From: Eremothecium cymbalariae DBVPG#7215
Lineage: Eukaryota > Ascomycota > Saccharomycetes > Saccharomycetales > Saccharomycetaceae
Assembly: GCF_000235365.1 (NCBI RefSeq)
Contig: NC_016453.1
Location: 1 to 64,000 of the forward strand
Direction of reading: 5' to 3'
Length of the DNA stretch: 64,000 nt
Every line of letters starts with the position of its first letter. Positions within the stretch are counted from its first letter, which is position 1. The translations under genes were made by a program, and so were the position numbers. Below are positions 50,928 to 60,133 of this stretch, in pieces. Under the pieces are notes generated by a model. The model saw only the letters and a program-made list of their open reading frames with translations. It made no database searches and was not told the DNA's origin.

Positions 50928-52385
50928 ATGGTGCAGGTTTTTTTTGTTAACTGCCCAGTTGCGAAAGCTGCAATTGGGCCAGAGGCTACCGTTTGTAGTT
51001 TCTCTTCAGCACCCGATCTGCTAAATGATTTGTTTGTAAAAAGGCTTTCGAACAAGGATGATTATGAAAATACTATTTCGATTGTGGTTTATGATGATGC
51101 AGGGCAAGAACTTACTATTGAACAGCTGCGGGAATTGTTCTCCAACTTTATGCTGTGTTTGAACATCGCTGTCGCAGATTCCAAAAATTGGACATCTACG
51201 TTGAAAGAAGCACTCATTCAGGAGTCAAAGTACATCCCTGATAAGCTAACAAGTACTTGCCATTGGATGTATGCGGAACAGGGTTCCCATGGTCCCGGTC
51301 TTACGCCTTGTTCCCTAAATGTATATTCTATGGTTGAGCAGCTTTCACGATTACCAAAGGATGAAAACAAGGCGGATACTTGGTATCTCGACTACCTACT
51401 GAAAAAGATTACTATTTCAGAGCTTATTAGTTTAGATAATGAGGATAGTCATTATTGGTCATTGTTGGATACATGGTCATTCAGTGCTCACACCTTGTGC
51501 ACACTGGAATTAATACAGTGCGCCAAGCTAATACTTTCTAGAATGTGTGCGGCTGCCGCGATACCGTGCCTACGAGAAGACGAGTTTTATTTGTTTTTAA
51601 TCCACTTGGAGTTTTCCTATCATCAGGGTAACAAATTTCACAACTTTAGACACGCTGTGGATGTCATGCAAGCTACCTATAAACTTTGCGAGATGCTAGA
51701 ATTGGATTCCAACATAGCGTTGGCAATATGCATATCTGCGATTGGACATGATGTGGGCCACCCGGGTACTAATAATGGGTTATTATGCAACTTCAAATCT
51801 CCGATTGCGAAGCGTTATAACATGGTGTCAGTTTTGGAAAACTTTCATACTGACCTATTTATGGGCATTCTCAAACAGCATTGGCCAAGCTTCATTACTG
51901 CAGAAACTCTTAAGTCTATCAGAGAGGCTATTATTTCGACTGATATGGCCCTGCATGATCGTTATCTAGAGGATTTAAGGCTCTCAGGAACCCAAAATTT
52001 GGAGGATAATATGCCGCTAATGATATCATTGATTATCAAGGCAGCTGATATTTCAAACGTCTCACGTCCGCTTTTGATTTCAGCTCAGTGGGCAGTGTTG
52101 ATCGCCTACGAATTAAATGAGTGCATGTTGTTGGAAAAGAAACTAAAGTCATTACCAATTGATACTGAGAAGGACATTATGCTACCTCTGTCGAGTATGC
52201 CAGATTCCGTTGAAGCTATATTAGCAAAATTCCCCTCCATTCCAAAAGGGCAGCTTTATTTTATTAATGCTTTTGTTGAAAAGCTATTTACCGGTTTAGC
52301 GAACAAGTTTGACAAATTAAAGTTTTTAGCTGACAATGTGCAATCAAACAAGAATTTTTGGTTAAAACAACTTGGAGACGATTGA
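50928..52385 (+). CDS. PDE2: High-affinity cAMP phosphodiesterase Pde2
   Basis: Hydrolyses cAMP and so damps Ras-PKA signalling (YOR360C). The 485 residues compare with 526 in yeast. The class I PDE catalytic domain (about 200-470) keeps the metal-binding HD motifs: YHQGNKFHNFRHAVDVMQAT, ISAIGHDVGHPGTNN and the later aspartate in IIKAADISNVSRP. The N-terminal 190 residues are variable. Long promoter upstream, shared with GCV3. Functionally linked to the kelch protein at 13107, which also limits PKA signalling. Confidence 0.95.
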   Translation: MVQVFFVNCPVAKAAIGPEATVCSFSSAPDLLNDLFVKRLSNKDDYENTISIVVYDDAGQELTIEQLRELFSNFMLCLNIAVADSKNWTSTLKEALIQESKYIPDKLTSTCHWMYAEQGSHGPGLTPCSLNVYSMVEQLSRLPKDENKADTWYLDYLLKKITISELISLDNEDSHYWSLLDTWSFSAHTLCTLELIQCAKLILSRMCAAAAIPCLREDEFYLFLIHLEFSYHQGNKFHNFRHAVDVMQATYKLCEMLELDSNIALAICISAIGHDVGHPGTNNGLLCNFKSPIAKRYNMVSVLENFHTDLFMGILKQHWPSFITAETLKSIREAIISTDMALHDRYLEDLRLSGTQNLEDNMPLMISLIIKAADISNVSRPLLISAQWAVLIAYELNECMLLEKKLKSLPIDTEKDIMLPLSSMPDSVEAILAKFPSIPKGQLYFINAFVEKLFTGLANKFDKLKFLADNVQSNKNFWLKQLGDD

Positions 52386-52557
52386 AATAAACACAAATCT
52401 CGTTATGAGTATAACGTACGGAATGTTAATAGGCAAATGTACTTAGTAAAGAAAGTCTGATACATATCATATATATATCTAAGTGATATAATATAATTCA
52501 TCAAGTGCATAGATAATCTATCTACTTATATATACACGCTTATAAATATACAGGAGC

Positions 52558-54066
52558 TTAATAAGCACTCTCATCAATAAGTCCCTTCTCCTTACACTCC
52601 TTGACTATGGCAAAGGCTTTCAGCAATTTTCTTCTTGCACCAAGTGCACTCACACCCATCTCTTCGAGTAAGAGGTCATCCAATTCGATCAATTCCTGCC
52701 AATTCTTGCCGTTTAATGAGCCGGAGTACTTATGCAATCTTAGAGATTTTAACCACGCAGGTATATTCTTCAACAATTTGGGATCGCACAAGGATTTCGT
52801 ATTCATATTGGAGCTACCACTGGTATTGGATGATGCACCTGAATTAGAAGTGGCAGGAGTGGTGGACTGCATAGTGAGGGGGTGTATTTCGGTGAAAGAG
52901 GAATTGACGCTAGTCGCTTTTGCAGCGGAAGAAGGGGACTGTGGTCTCACTGCTTTTATATTGCTGAATCTGTTGCCAGACTGGCTGTTGCTGTGTTGAT
53001 GACCATGAACATTATTGTGGCTATTGTTGTTGCTACCATTGCCACTACTTCCATCATGACTCACATTGTTACTGCTGGTATTATTATTGGTACTGTGATG
53101 ACTATTTTGGTAGTGGTGCGAATTCTGAGTGGTTCTCAAACGGCTTGGATCAGCAGACCTGGGTCTGGTGATCTCATTCAAGTAGTCAAACATAGGCTGC
53201 GTAGTACCGGATCCTTGAGGATTTGGTGACCACTGTCTATACAAGTTTTTGACAGAAAGGCTGTTACCATTAATGTTATTACAATTAGCAGCAGCAGCGT
53301 TTGCAGTCGTAGAAGCTGAGTCACTTAATACTGAATCTAACGTAACAGCACCTGGTAACTGGATGGATGATAGCGGTGTTGAGTTATCTACAGTCACACG
53401 GTTTGGTATCGGGGACGCAATTGGCCGTAACGAAGGCGACAAGTAGCCACTATTGGTTAAGCTGTCAAGCTTCCATTTTGTGTGCTGTAACACTTCTTCG
53501 TTTAACGAGGACAATAAATTGTCCATCACTGTGTTTTGCTGAGCGGTGGTCAACATCGTCATCCAACTACAGACCTGATTCACACCATTGGTAAAATTTA
53601 CCATAGGATTGCTGTTGTGGGACACAGATTGGTGTTGCTGCTGTTGTTGTGCGCCAACGGCACTGGAAGGTCTAGAGCCAAATGAATCTAAAAAGGTGTT
53701 TGTTACTGATAAGGACGAAGCCTGAGGTTGCAACAATGGAGAGTTCATAGAGATACTTGAAGCCAATGGGTGCTGAATGGATGCATCCAAAGACAACGTA
53801 CACGAAGGTTCGACAAGCTGTGGCTGCGAGTGCTGCTGATCCAAAATATCGTTCAAACTCAACGGATGTTGCGGTGGGCTCAAAAGCTGTGTAGATGATC
53901 CTGCTCCACTACTACTACCACCTCCATTTCCAGAGAATGAGGAAATCGCAGTTCTTTTAGGAGAAAGCAAAACAGCCCCAGGATGCGCTCCTCTTGGCAT
54001 ATTGATCGGCGACTGAGCCCTGGTTGGCAAAGAAGCTGCCCCGTCGTTGTTAAAGCCAGATATCAT
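52558..54066 (-). CDS. VTS1: SAM-domain RNA-binding protein Vts1 (Smaug-like)
   Basis: Binds Smaug recognition hairpins in mRNAs and promotes deadenylation and decay. The 502-residue protein is mostly disordered, rich in N, S, Q and H. The C-terminal SAM domain (about 433-500) is [20 protein letters not shown] followed by [31 protein letters not shown] and the family ending LIDESAY. A short conserved helical region ([20 protein letters not shown]) lies near residue 180. A GTG at 54096 opens the frame, but ATG 54066 is the first methionine. Convergent with PDE2 across 170 AT-rich bases. Confidence 0.93.
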   Translation of the reverse strand: MISGFNNDGAASLPTRAQSPINMPRGAHPGAVLLSPKRTAISSFSGNGGGSSSGAGSSTQLLSPPQHPLSLNDILDQQHSQPQLVEPSCTLSLDASIQHPLASSISMNSPLLQPQASSLSVTNTFLDSFGSRPSSAVGAQQQQQHQSVSHNSNPMVNFTNGVNQVCSWMTMLTTAQQNTVMDNLLSSLNEEVLQHTKWKLDSLTNSGYLSPSLRPIASPIPNRVTVDNSTPLSSIQLPGAVTLDSVLSDSASTTANAAAANCNNINGNSLSVKNLYRQWSPNPQGSGTTQPMFDYLNEITRPRSADPSRLRTTQNSHHYQNSHHSTNNNTSSNNVSHDGSSGNGSNNNSHNNVHGHQHSNSQSGNRFSNIKAVRPQSPSSAAKATSVNSSFTEIHPLTMQSTTPATSNSGASSNTSGSSNMNTKSLCDPKLLKNIPAWLKSLRLHKYSGSLNGKNWQELIELDDLLLEEMGVSALGARRKLLKAFAIVKECKEKGLIDESAY

Positions 54067-54606
54067 CGATGAGTAACTAAAAAGTACCTTCAACACCTGA
54101 TTTTATCTATCGACCGCTCTCTGTCTCTATACCAGTAGAAGGCGGGCTGCAATCAGGTTAATGGGCTTAGCTAGAAATACAGATGCAGCTGAGAGATGTT
54201 ACACCTTCTTGGTTTGCTGTTGAACTGGGCAACGATATGATAGTAACCAGTACTAATGCAAATATCAACGCTCTTGATCGTACCTATTTTTATCGTTATA
54301 ACGTAGATGACAACGGAAACTCTGAACCTGTAGCGTTATTCAAAAGACCAAGCTAATGGAGGGTGTAAAGAATGTGCAGGTTTTTAATTTCTCTCTTCCT
54401 TTCTTCGAGAAAGGAAGAAGCTTTTTTCAACGATGTTCAAATCTCGACGATAAAAAGAAACGTGTAATATGTCGGTTAGAAAATCTAAACTAATAGCTAC
54501 ATGAGATGAGACTCGAGTAAAAAATAGTGATATTAAGTTAAAATTACTTGTAGTGCTACAGGTCATATGTGTGGAGCGGATTGGGACTTTTTATAATATA
54601 GAGTGG
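54067..54606. other. Spacer upstream of VTS1
   Basis: About 540 AT-rich bases between the VTS1 start and the PTA1 stop, both minus strand. No gene or recognised motif. Confidence 0.45.
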
Positions 54607-56892
54607 TCAGGGGGACCCGTAGTAAAATTTTGTTAGGATCGCTTCGCATTGTTCTTTAACGGATTCATCCTGTAGTATCATCTCTTGAAGGATATCGTTG
54701 ACCATTGGTTTTACCGGAGGTCTAAACATAATCAGGAACTTTAGAGCCTGGAAACCAAGTGAGGACCGTAGAGGGTCTAAGCATAATGATTTAAATTTCT
54801 TTATGTGTTCCTCGTCAAGATGAGGTAGTTCACTAACGAGTCTGATGAACATTTTTCTGTGTCCACTTTCCAAAAATGGGACCAAACCGTCTAATACCTT
54901 CAGTGACCATTCGTTGTAGATGGTGTATGAATTGGTGCGGACAATCTCGGAAAACCATTCTTCGCTTAGCCATTCGATAACGACAGCAACTCTGTTGCTG
55001 AAGTCTTCGAGGAAGTAGTCGTATAGCTTTTGTCGAACGACATTACTCATATCCTTATCTGCCTGTAGGCCACGAGAACTCAGTCTGGTGAGCAAGACAA
55101 CCCATGAAGTTTTGTTGTCCCATTGTAGTAGTCGGGCTCTATGCAATGCTGGAAGGTCTTCGCCGGTATTGGATAACCCGCTTGTCTCGTCACTTTCAGA
55201 GATATAAAGCAAGTTGGAGACAATAAGTTGCAAATGGTTTAACTTTTCTTCTTTGGACATTGGAGCAGGAGGGGCCAATACAAATTCTTTATTTTCTTCC
55301 TCATACTCTAGATTGGTGCTGCCGTCATCAACATCTGTTACTAAGGGAGCGTTGACTCCATCTTCCAGTTTAAGCTTCTTCTTTTTACGTTCTCCGTCCT
55401 CAGTATCATTGGTATTTGAATATTTCATGGCTTTATTCATAAGGTCTGTGTATCTAGAAGCCACTATAGATAACCCTGTAATCATTTTATTTGTGTCAGT
55501 GCGCGAAATGGCTTCAGCACACATTTTTACCAGTATATCTTGAGATAATCCTGAAATGTCAATCTCTGAGTTCTTACTGTTCATTAACGAATAAATGGAA
55601 GAATAGTTATTATCAAATGCAACTGGTGAATTATTAAAGAAGTTTGTAACTGAAGACTTAGACATAGTATAATTTTGCAATTTTATTAACATTGGTAAAT
55701 CTGAATTATTTTCAGATACTGGGGCTGTGAGTTGTTGCGGCTGCTGTTGTGTCAACTGTGCAGGTGGTGGTAGCGAATTTTGTATCTGCGACAAAGACAA
55801 TGTAGACTCAATTGGGGTAGGAGATTTAGATAGTGAGTTACTATTAGATGTAGTAGCCGAGTACTTTTCCCTTTCCTTTGCATCCATTTTCCTTTCCAGT
55901 TGGGTAGCATTATAGTTGAGAATGCCCTTATTTTTAGTCTCTTCCGCTATCATATGCAATGTTTGGGCAATCTTTCCCAACTTGCTGTGGTACGGAGCCA
56001 ATGTTCCTGTATTCTTGATAAGCTGTGTCTTCATTCCAAAATTAACAAAATTTTTGTAGCACCGTTCAACAAAGCGCTTGGCCATTCTGAATTGGAGTGT
56101 TGGTTCATCATCTTGCTGGTATTTTAGATCAATGTTGAACTTTAGTAATCCCGATAAAATACGTACCGTTGCCAGCGGCCTCTGTTTCATAATAAAAGCC
56201 AGGCAGTTCAAGATTGAACAAAATAATGGAGCAATCATCATAGGTTCATCGATCAAGAATGTGATCAACACATCTAACAGTTTCTTGGACTCTGCTTCTA
56301 GACCTTGTTTATTCTTGATTACAGGATGGTTATTTGGTACTGTACTGATACTAATACCAGTTCCCTGTGTATGAACAATTACTATCTTGGATATTAGCTT
56401 TACACTAGCTAAATTGGCACCCAGTGATCGTGCATGGTCTTTCAAAGGATCAGTTGGCTCCAACGGGAAGCAAGATTTCCAATTTTGTAAAACTAGATCC
56501 TTCAAAAGTACCATATCCTTCCACAAACTTTCATTGGACGTCTTCGCAACCAAGTCAAACAGCGACCCGTAACAGCTACCAAATCCTAGAATGATGTTCT
56601 TATAGGTAATATAATCAATACACGTATCAGAAGTCGGCTGACACATGAGGACGAAGTCATGGAAATTCTGTGATGCTAGAAACGGCTTTTCGCTAGAAGG
56701 AATTTTCTCATGAGTCAACAAGTCTAGAAAAAGTTGGGAACAGAACCTTGAGAGCTCCTTAGGCTTTGCAGAGTTTTGTTTGTACAAACTTAATGCCGTT
56801 TCAAGGACTTTGGGCAAGACTTTTTCAGGCTCATTAGCCATTGCCAGTTCTTTTACTTTATGCAACTGTTGCAATTGTTGACAAAGGTCCAT
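54607..56892 (-). CDS. PTA1: Pre-mRNA cleavage/polyadenylation subunit Pta1 (symplekin)
   Basis: Scaffold of the cleavage and polyadenylation factor holding Ssu72, Ysh1 and the polymerase module (YAL043C). The 761-residue protein (yeast 785) shows N-terminal HEAT-like helices (LPKVLETALSLY; TYKNIILGFGSCYG; FDLVAKTSNESLWKDMVLLK), the block VPNNHPVIKNKQGLEAESKK, and the conserved MVSELPHLDEE-like and SSLGFQALKFLIMFRPPVKP segments near the C terminus. The middle is disordered, Q- and S-rich. ATG 56892 is used; an in-frame GTG lies two codons earlier. Confidence 0.93.
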   Translation of the reverse strand: MDLCQQLQQLHKVKELAMANEPEKVLPKVLETALSLYKQNSAKPKELSRFCSQLFLDLLTHEKIPSSEKPFLASQNFHDFVLMCQPTSDTCIDYITYKNIILGFGSCYGSLFDLVAKTSNESLWKDMVLLKDLVLQNWKSCFPLEPTDPLKDHARSLGANLASVKLISKIVIVHTQGTGISISTVPNNHPVIKNKQGLEAESKKLLDVLITFLIDEPMMIAPLFCSILNCLAFIMKQRPLATVRILSGLLKFNIDLKYQQDDEPTLQFRMAKRFVERCYKNFVNFGMKTQLIKNTGTLAPYHSKLGKIAQTLHMIAEETKNKGILNYNATQLERKMDAKEREKYSATTSNSNSLSKSPTPIESTLSLSQIQNSLPPPAQLTQQQPQQLTAPVSENNSDLPMLIKLQNYTMSKSSVTNFFNNSPVAFDNNYSSIYSLMNSKNSEIDISGLSQDILVKMCAEAISRTDTNKMITGLSIVASRYTDLMNKAMKYSNTNDTEDGERKKKKLKLEDGVNAPLVTDVDDGSTNLEYEEENKEFVLAPPAPMSKEEKLNHLQLIVSNLLYISESDETSGLSNTGEDLPALHRARLLQWDNKTSWVVLLTRLSSRGLQADKDMSNVVRQKLYDYFLEDFSNRVAVVIEWLSEEWFSEIVRTNSYTIYNEWSLKVLDGLVPFLESGHRKMFIRLVSELPHLDEEHIKKFKSLCLDPLRSSLGFQALKFLIMFRPPVKPMVNDILQEMILQDESVKEQCEAILTKFYYGSP

Positions 56893-57104
56893 CCTCACTG
56901 CTGTCGCTGCATATATTTACTTCTTTGCCTATCCTTGCACCTTACAAAGTGTGTTGTTAAAGCTTAAGTTGATGTTTCTCAAGATTTAGCTGTTATGAAG
57001 TCAAATTTTTCATGTACCAAAAAAGGAGCCGAATTTCATTATCACGTTATATATATGCTGAATATATAAAGTACAGTTAAAATACTTTCATACACACTAT
57101 CTAG

Positions 57105-57554
57105 TTATTCTGCTCCTCTTGGAACAATATCGATGAGGAAATCGAACATATCAGATTTCTGTAGTGCCTGTGCTATGTCTTGTTTTTGCAGTGTGCGTCT
57201 TTTGTTTTCTTCAGCGATGCACCAGGCTCTCATAGTCAACTCTGTGATAAAGATTTCACAGGCTTTTGCGAAAAGAATGGGTGCTTCAGCACTAATCATT
57301 TTCACATCTTCATCTGTTTTCATGACTTTCTTGATCCTTGCTAGAGGCAACGAATGAGATTTGAAATCATCCTGATGTTGTGAACCTGGTTCATTAGTAG
57401 ATTCAATTTCATTGATAAGCTCTTGCCAGTACTGCACCATAATTTCGCGGTAGCGACCCACTAGGCCTTGGCCCACGTTGCAGAACACATCCATGTCATC
57501 CTGAGGATCGTCTACGAAATCCCCTGATTGACTGTTTCTCCCTAGCGTGTCCAT
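57105..57554 (-). CDS. HAP5: CCAAT-binding complex subunit Hap5 (NF-YC)
   Basis: Histone-fold subunit of the Hap2/3/4/5 activator of respiratory genes (YOR358W). At 149 residues it is shorter than the yeast protein (242), but loses only flanks. The Hap4-recruitment block [20 protein letters not shown] is present, followed by the histone fold [40 protein letters not shown] and [11 protein letters not shown]. It diverges from SNX3 over only 169 bases, a compact bidirectional promoter. Confidence 0.96.
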   Translation of the reverse strand: MDTLGRNSQSGDFVDDPQDDMDVFCNVGQGLVGRYREIMVQYWQELINEIESTNEPGSQHQDDFKSHSLPLARIKKVMKTDEDVKMISAEAPILFAKACEIFITELTMRAWCIAEENKRRTLQKQDIAQALQKSDMFDFLIDIVPRGAE

Positions 57555-57723
57555 TTATGTCGCTCTTCTGCTTGACTTTTACACATACGGTTTACCATTA
57601 GTTGTATTCGCAGTGATATTTTTCTAAATGATTCATTGAATCTAGCTTCCCCTCACCACCAATACATGTATCTTCAACACAAAGCAAGCAGCATTTTAGC
57701 TGAAAGACCTGTTTAAAGGGCTC

Positions 57724-58245
57724 ATGAGACAGTTTCAATCGTTCAGCACTACGATACAATCAACGTTAGACAGCACAACCAATGCTTCAGACCATCCTTC
57801 GACTTCCTCTCACAGACGGTCCGCTAAGATAACTAGTAACTACGAGGAACCTGAGAACTTCCTAGAAGTAGACATCCAGGATCCCAAGACAAAGTTTCCC
57901 CACGGAGATTCGAATAGAGGTATGTATGTCGATTACCTGATTGTATGCCGCACGAATCTGCCCAGTTTCCCTAAACGTTTCTCGCAGGTAAGACGACGCT
58001 ACAGCGATTTTGAGTTTTTCAAGAAGTGTTTGTTTAAGGAACTCTCTCTATCGAACCATCCCCGTGTTGTGATACCTTCATTACCTGGTAAAATTCTATT
58101 GTCGAGTAGGTTTAACGATGATGTTGTGGAGCAACGCAGAGACGGTCTGAATAAGTGGCTAAATAGCGTGGCGGGGCATCCGCTGTTGCAGAGTGGTTCG
58201 AAGGTCTTAGTAAGGTTTATGCAAGATGAGACTTTTAATGGCTAG
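57724..58245 (+). CDS. SNX3: Sorting nexin Snx3 (Grd19)
   Basis: PX-domain protein that sorts cargo with retromer from endosomes to the Golgi (YOR357C). The 173 residues (yeast 162) start with a Ser/Thr-rich stretch of about 35, then ENFLEVDIQDPKT, the PtdIns3P-binding core VRRRYSDFEFFKKCLFKE, the PxxP loop VIPSLPGKILLSSRF and NKWLNSVAGHPLLQSGSKVL. All lipid-binding basics are intact. Confidence 0.95.
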   Translation: MRQFQSFSTTIQSTLDSTTNASDHPSTSSHRRSAKITSNYEEPENFLEVDIQDPKTKFPHGDSNRGMYVDYLIVCRTNLPSFPKRFSQVRRRYSDFEFFKKCLFKELSLSNHPRVVIPSLPGKILLSSRFNDDVVEQRRDGLNKWLNSVAGHPLLQSGSKVLVRFMQDETFNG

Positions 58246-58506
58246 TTGCATAATATTGAAATAGTGCATGCTAAATCCATTACGTAAATCATATATATAT
58301 ATGCTATAGTATCTTTAAAATATCAACCAGAACACTTTGTTTGTCTATTTTTGCCGTATTAGAATTAGTTTTATTCAGTATTGCAAGTTTTAACTATAAT
58401 TCAAATAATTTTTCGTAAAAACAGTTAGTTAAATGACAAGATACCGTTAAATTTTAACAACCAAGGGATTATTCAAAGCCAAAGCACAGGTGATAGTACT
58501 TTAGGA

Positions 58507-59706
58507 ATGAGCAAGTCTTCGCTACTTTCGTTTGATGCGTTTGCAAAGACGGAGGAGGATGTGCGCGTGCGTACTAAGGCAGGTGGCATCATTTCATTAG
58601 GTTGTATAGTAGTTACACTGTTACTGTTGTTTAATGAATGGTCACAGTTTAATACCGTTATACAAAGACCACAATTGGTGCTTGATAGAGATCGCAGGTT
58701 GAAGATGGATTTAAACTTAGATTTTGAATTTAGTAATATGCCTTGTGCTATGCTAAACCTTGACGTCATGGACACTTCCGGCGAAGTTCAGCTTGACTTA
58801 CAAGATGCAGGTTTTACCAAGACCAGGCTGGATCATTCTGGTACACCAATCAGAACAGAGAAGTTAGAAGTGGGTAGCAATAAGGCCGTGCACTTACCTG
58901 ATGATCCTAATTACTGTGGTTCGTGTTATGGGTCGAAGTCTCAAGATAATAATGATGCTTTGCCAAAAGAACAGAAAGTTTGTTGCCAGACGTGCGAGGA
59001 AGTTCGTGAAGCTTATTCTGAAAAAGGGTGGGCGTTTTTCGATGGCCAGAAAATTGAACAGTGTATACGAGAGGGGTATGTGGAGAAGATCAATAGCCAG
59101 TTGCACGAAGGATGCCGTGTTAAGGGTAGTGCCAAGTTGAACAGAATACAAGGTAATATACACTTTGCACCTGGCAGAACAACTAATTCCGGTAAGAGAA
59201 CTCACACCCACGATGTTTCTCTATATGACACTCACAGTCACCTGAACTTTAACCATATTATCCATAAGCTATCTTTTGGATCCGACGCCGATGGCGCCCT
59301 CTCAAACCCTCTTGACGGACACAAAAACATTATACAAGGTGACGATGCACACTTCAGCACTTTTTCCTACTTCACAAAAATCGTCCCTACCAGGTACGAA
59401 TACCTAGATGGCCGTAAGCTCGAGACCACCCAGTTCAGTGTTACCACACACTCTAGACCTCTAAAAGGCGGCAAAGACGACGACCATCCAAACACTATTC
59501 ACCACCGCGGAGGTATAGCGGGCGTCACCATTTTCTTCGAAATGTCTCCCTTGAAAGTCATCAATAGCGAAAAGCACGCAATTACGTGGTCCGGTTTTGT
59601 ATTGAACTGTATTACTAGCATTGGAAGTGTCCTCGCCGTGGGAACCGTCATTGACAAAATTACGTACCGCGCTCAGCGTTCGATATGGGGAAAGAAATCC
59701 CAATGA
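58507..59706 (+). CDS. ERV46: COPII vesicle protein Erv46
   Basis: With Erv41 it forms a retrograde receptor that returns escaped ER residents from the Golgi (YAL042W). The 399-residue protein (yeast 415) has an N-terminal cytosolic stretch LLSFDAFAKTEEDVRVRTKA, a first membrane segment GIISLGCIVVTLLLLF, a large lumenal domain with conserved cysteines (NYCGSCYG, VCCQTCEEV, HEGCRVKG) and a second membrane segment (VLNCITSIGSVLAVGTVIDK). The C terminus ends GKKSQ, near the known ER-retrieval and COPII signals. Confidence 0.95.
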   Translation: MSKSSLLSFDAFAKTEEDVRVRTKAGGIISLGCIVVTLLLLFNEWSQFNTVIQRPQLVLDRDRRLKMDLNLDFEFSNMPCAMLNLDVMDTSGEVQLDLQDAGFTKTRLDHSGTPIRTEKLEVGSNKAVHLPDDPNYCGSCYGSKSQDNNDALPKEQKVCCQTCEEVREAYSEKGWAFFDGQKIEQCIREGYVEKINSQLHEGCRVKGSAKLNRIQGNIHFAPGRTTNSGKRTHTHDVSLYDTHSHLNFNHIIHKLSFGSDADGALSNPLDGHKNIIQGDDAHFSTFSYFTKIVPTRYEYLDGRKLETTQFSVTTHSRPLKGGKDDDHPNTIHHRGGIAGVTIFFEMSPLKVINSEKHAITWSGFVLNCITSIGSVLAVGTVIDKITYRAQRSIWGKKSQ

Positions 59707-60133
59707 TGACCGTAGTTTGCCCGATGTAAGCGTCTTAAGTATATCAGAAATTATCCCCAACGCAACTATCGCTATTTTAGACCTTATCATCACCTCTTAT
59801 AATATCCAATGTTGTGCATTTCATTTATACGTATATAATGATATGTCACGAAGCCAAAACGAAACTTAAAAAGACCAACATATGCTTATTTTACACATAC
59901 TTCCGGAAAGGCAATTATTCTAATCGTACTTAACCTCAACTACAAAGTCACTAATTGCTCTCTGTTCCAGAAATACCGGTTGACATATTTCAGTGAATCT
60001 TAGACCCTTTACAAGGCCTGTTTGATTGGTTTACTTTGCTCGTTCCGTTTGTCTAGAACGTTTTCTTACCAGCTTATAGATAATAGCAAGATAATTCGTA
60101 TATTTCTAAGACGAGTTGAATCCACGCTTCACA
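59707..60133. other. Spacer upstream of CDC24
   Basis: About 430 AT-rich bases holding the ERV46 3' region and CDC24 promoter. No other gene or recognised element. Confidence 0.45.
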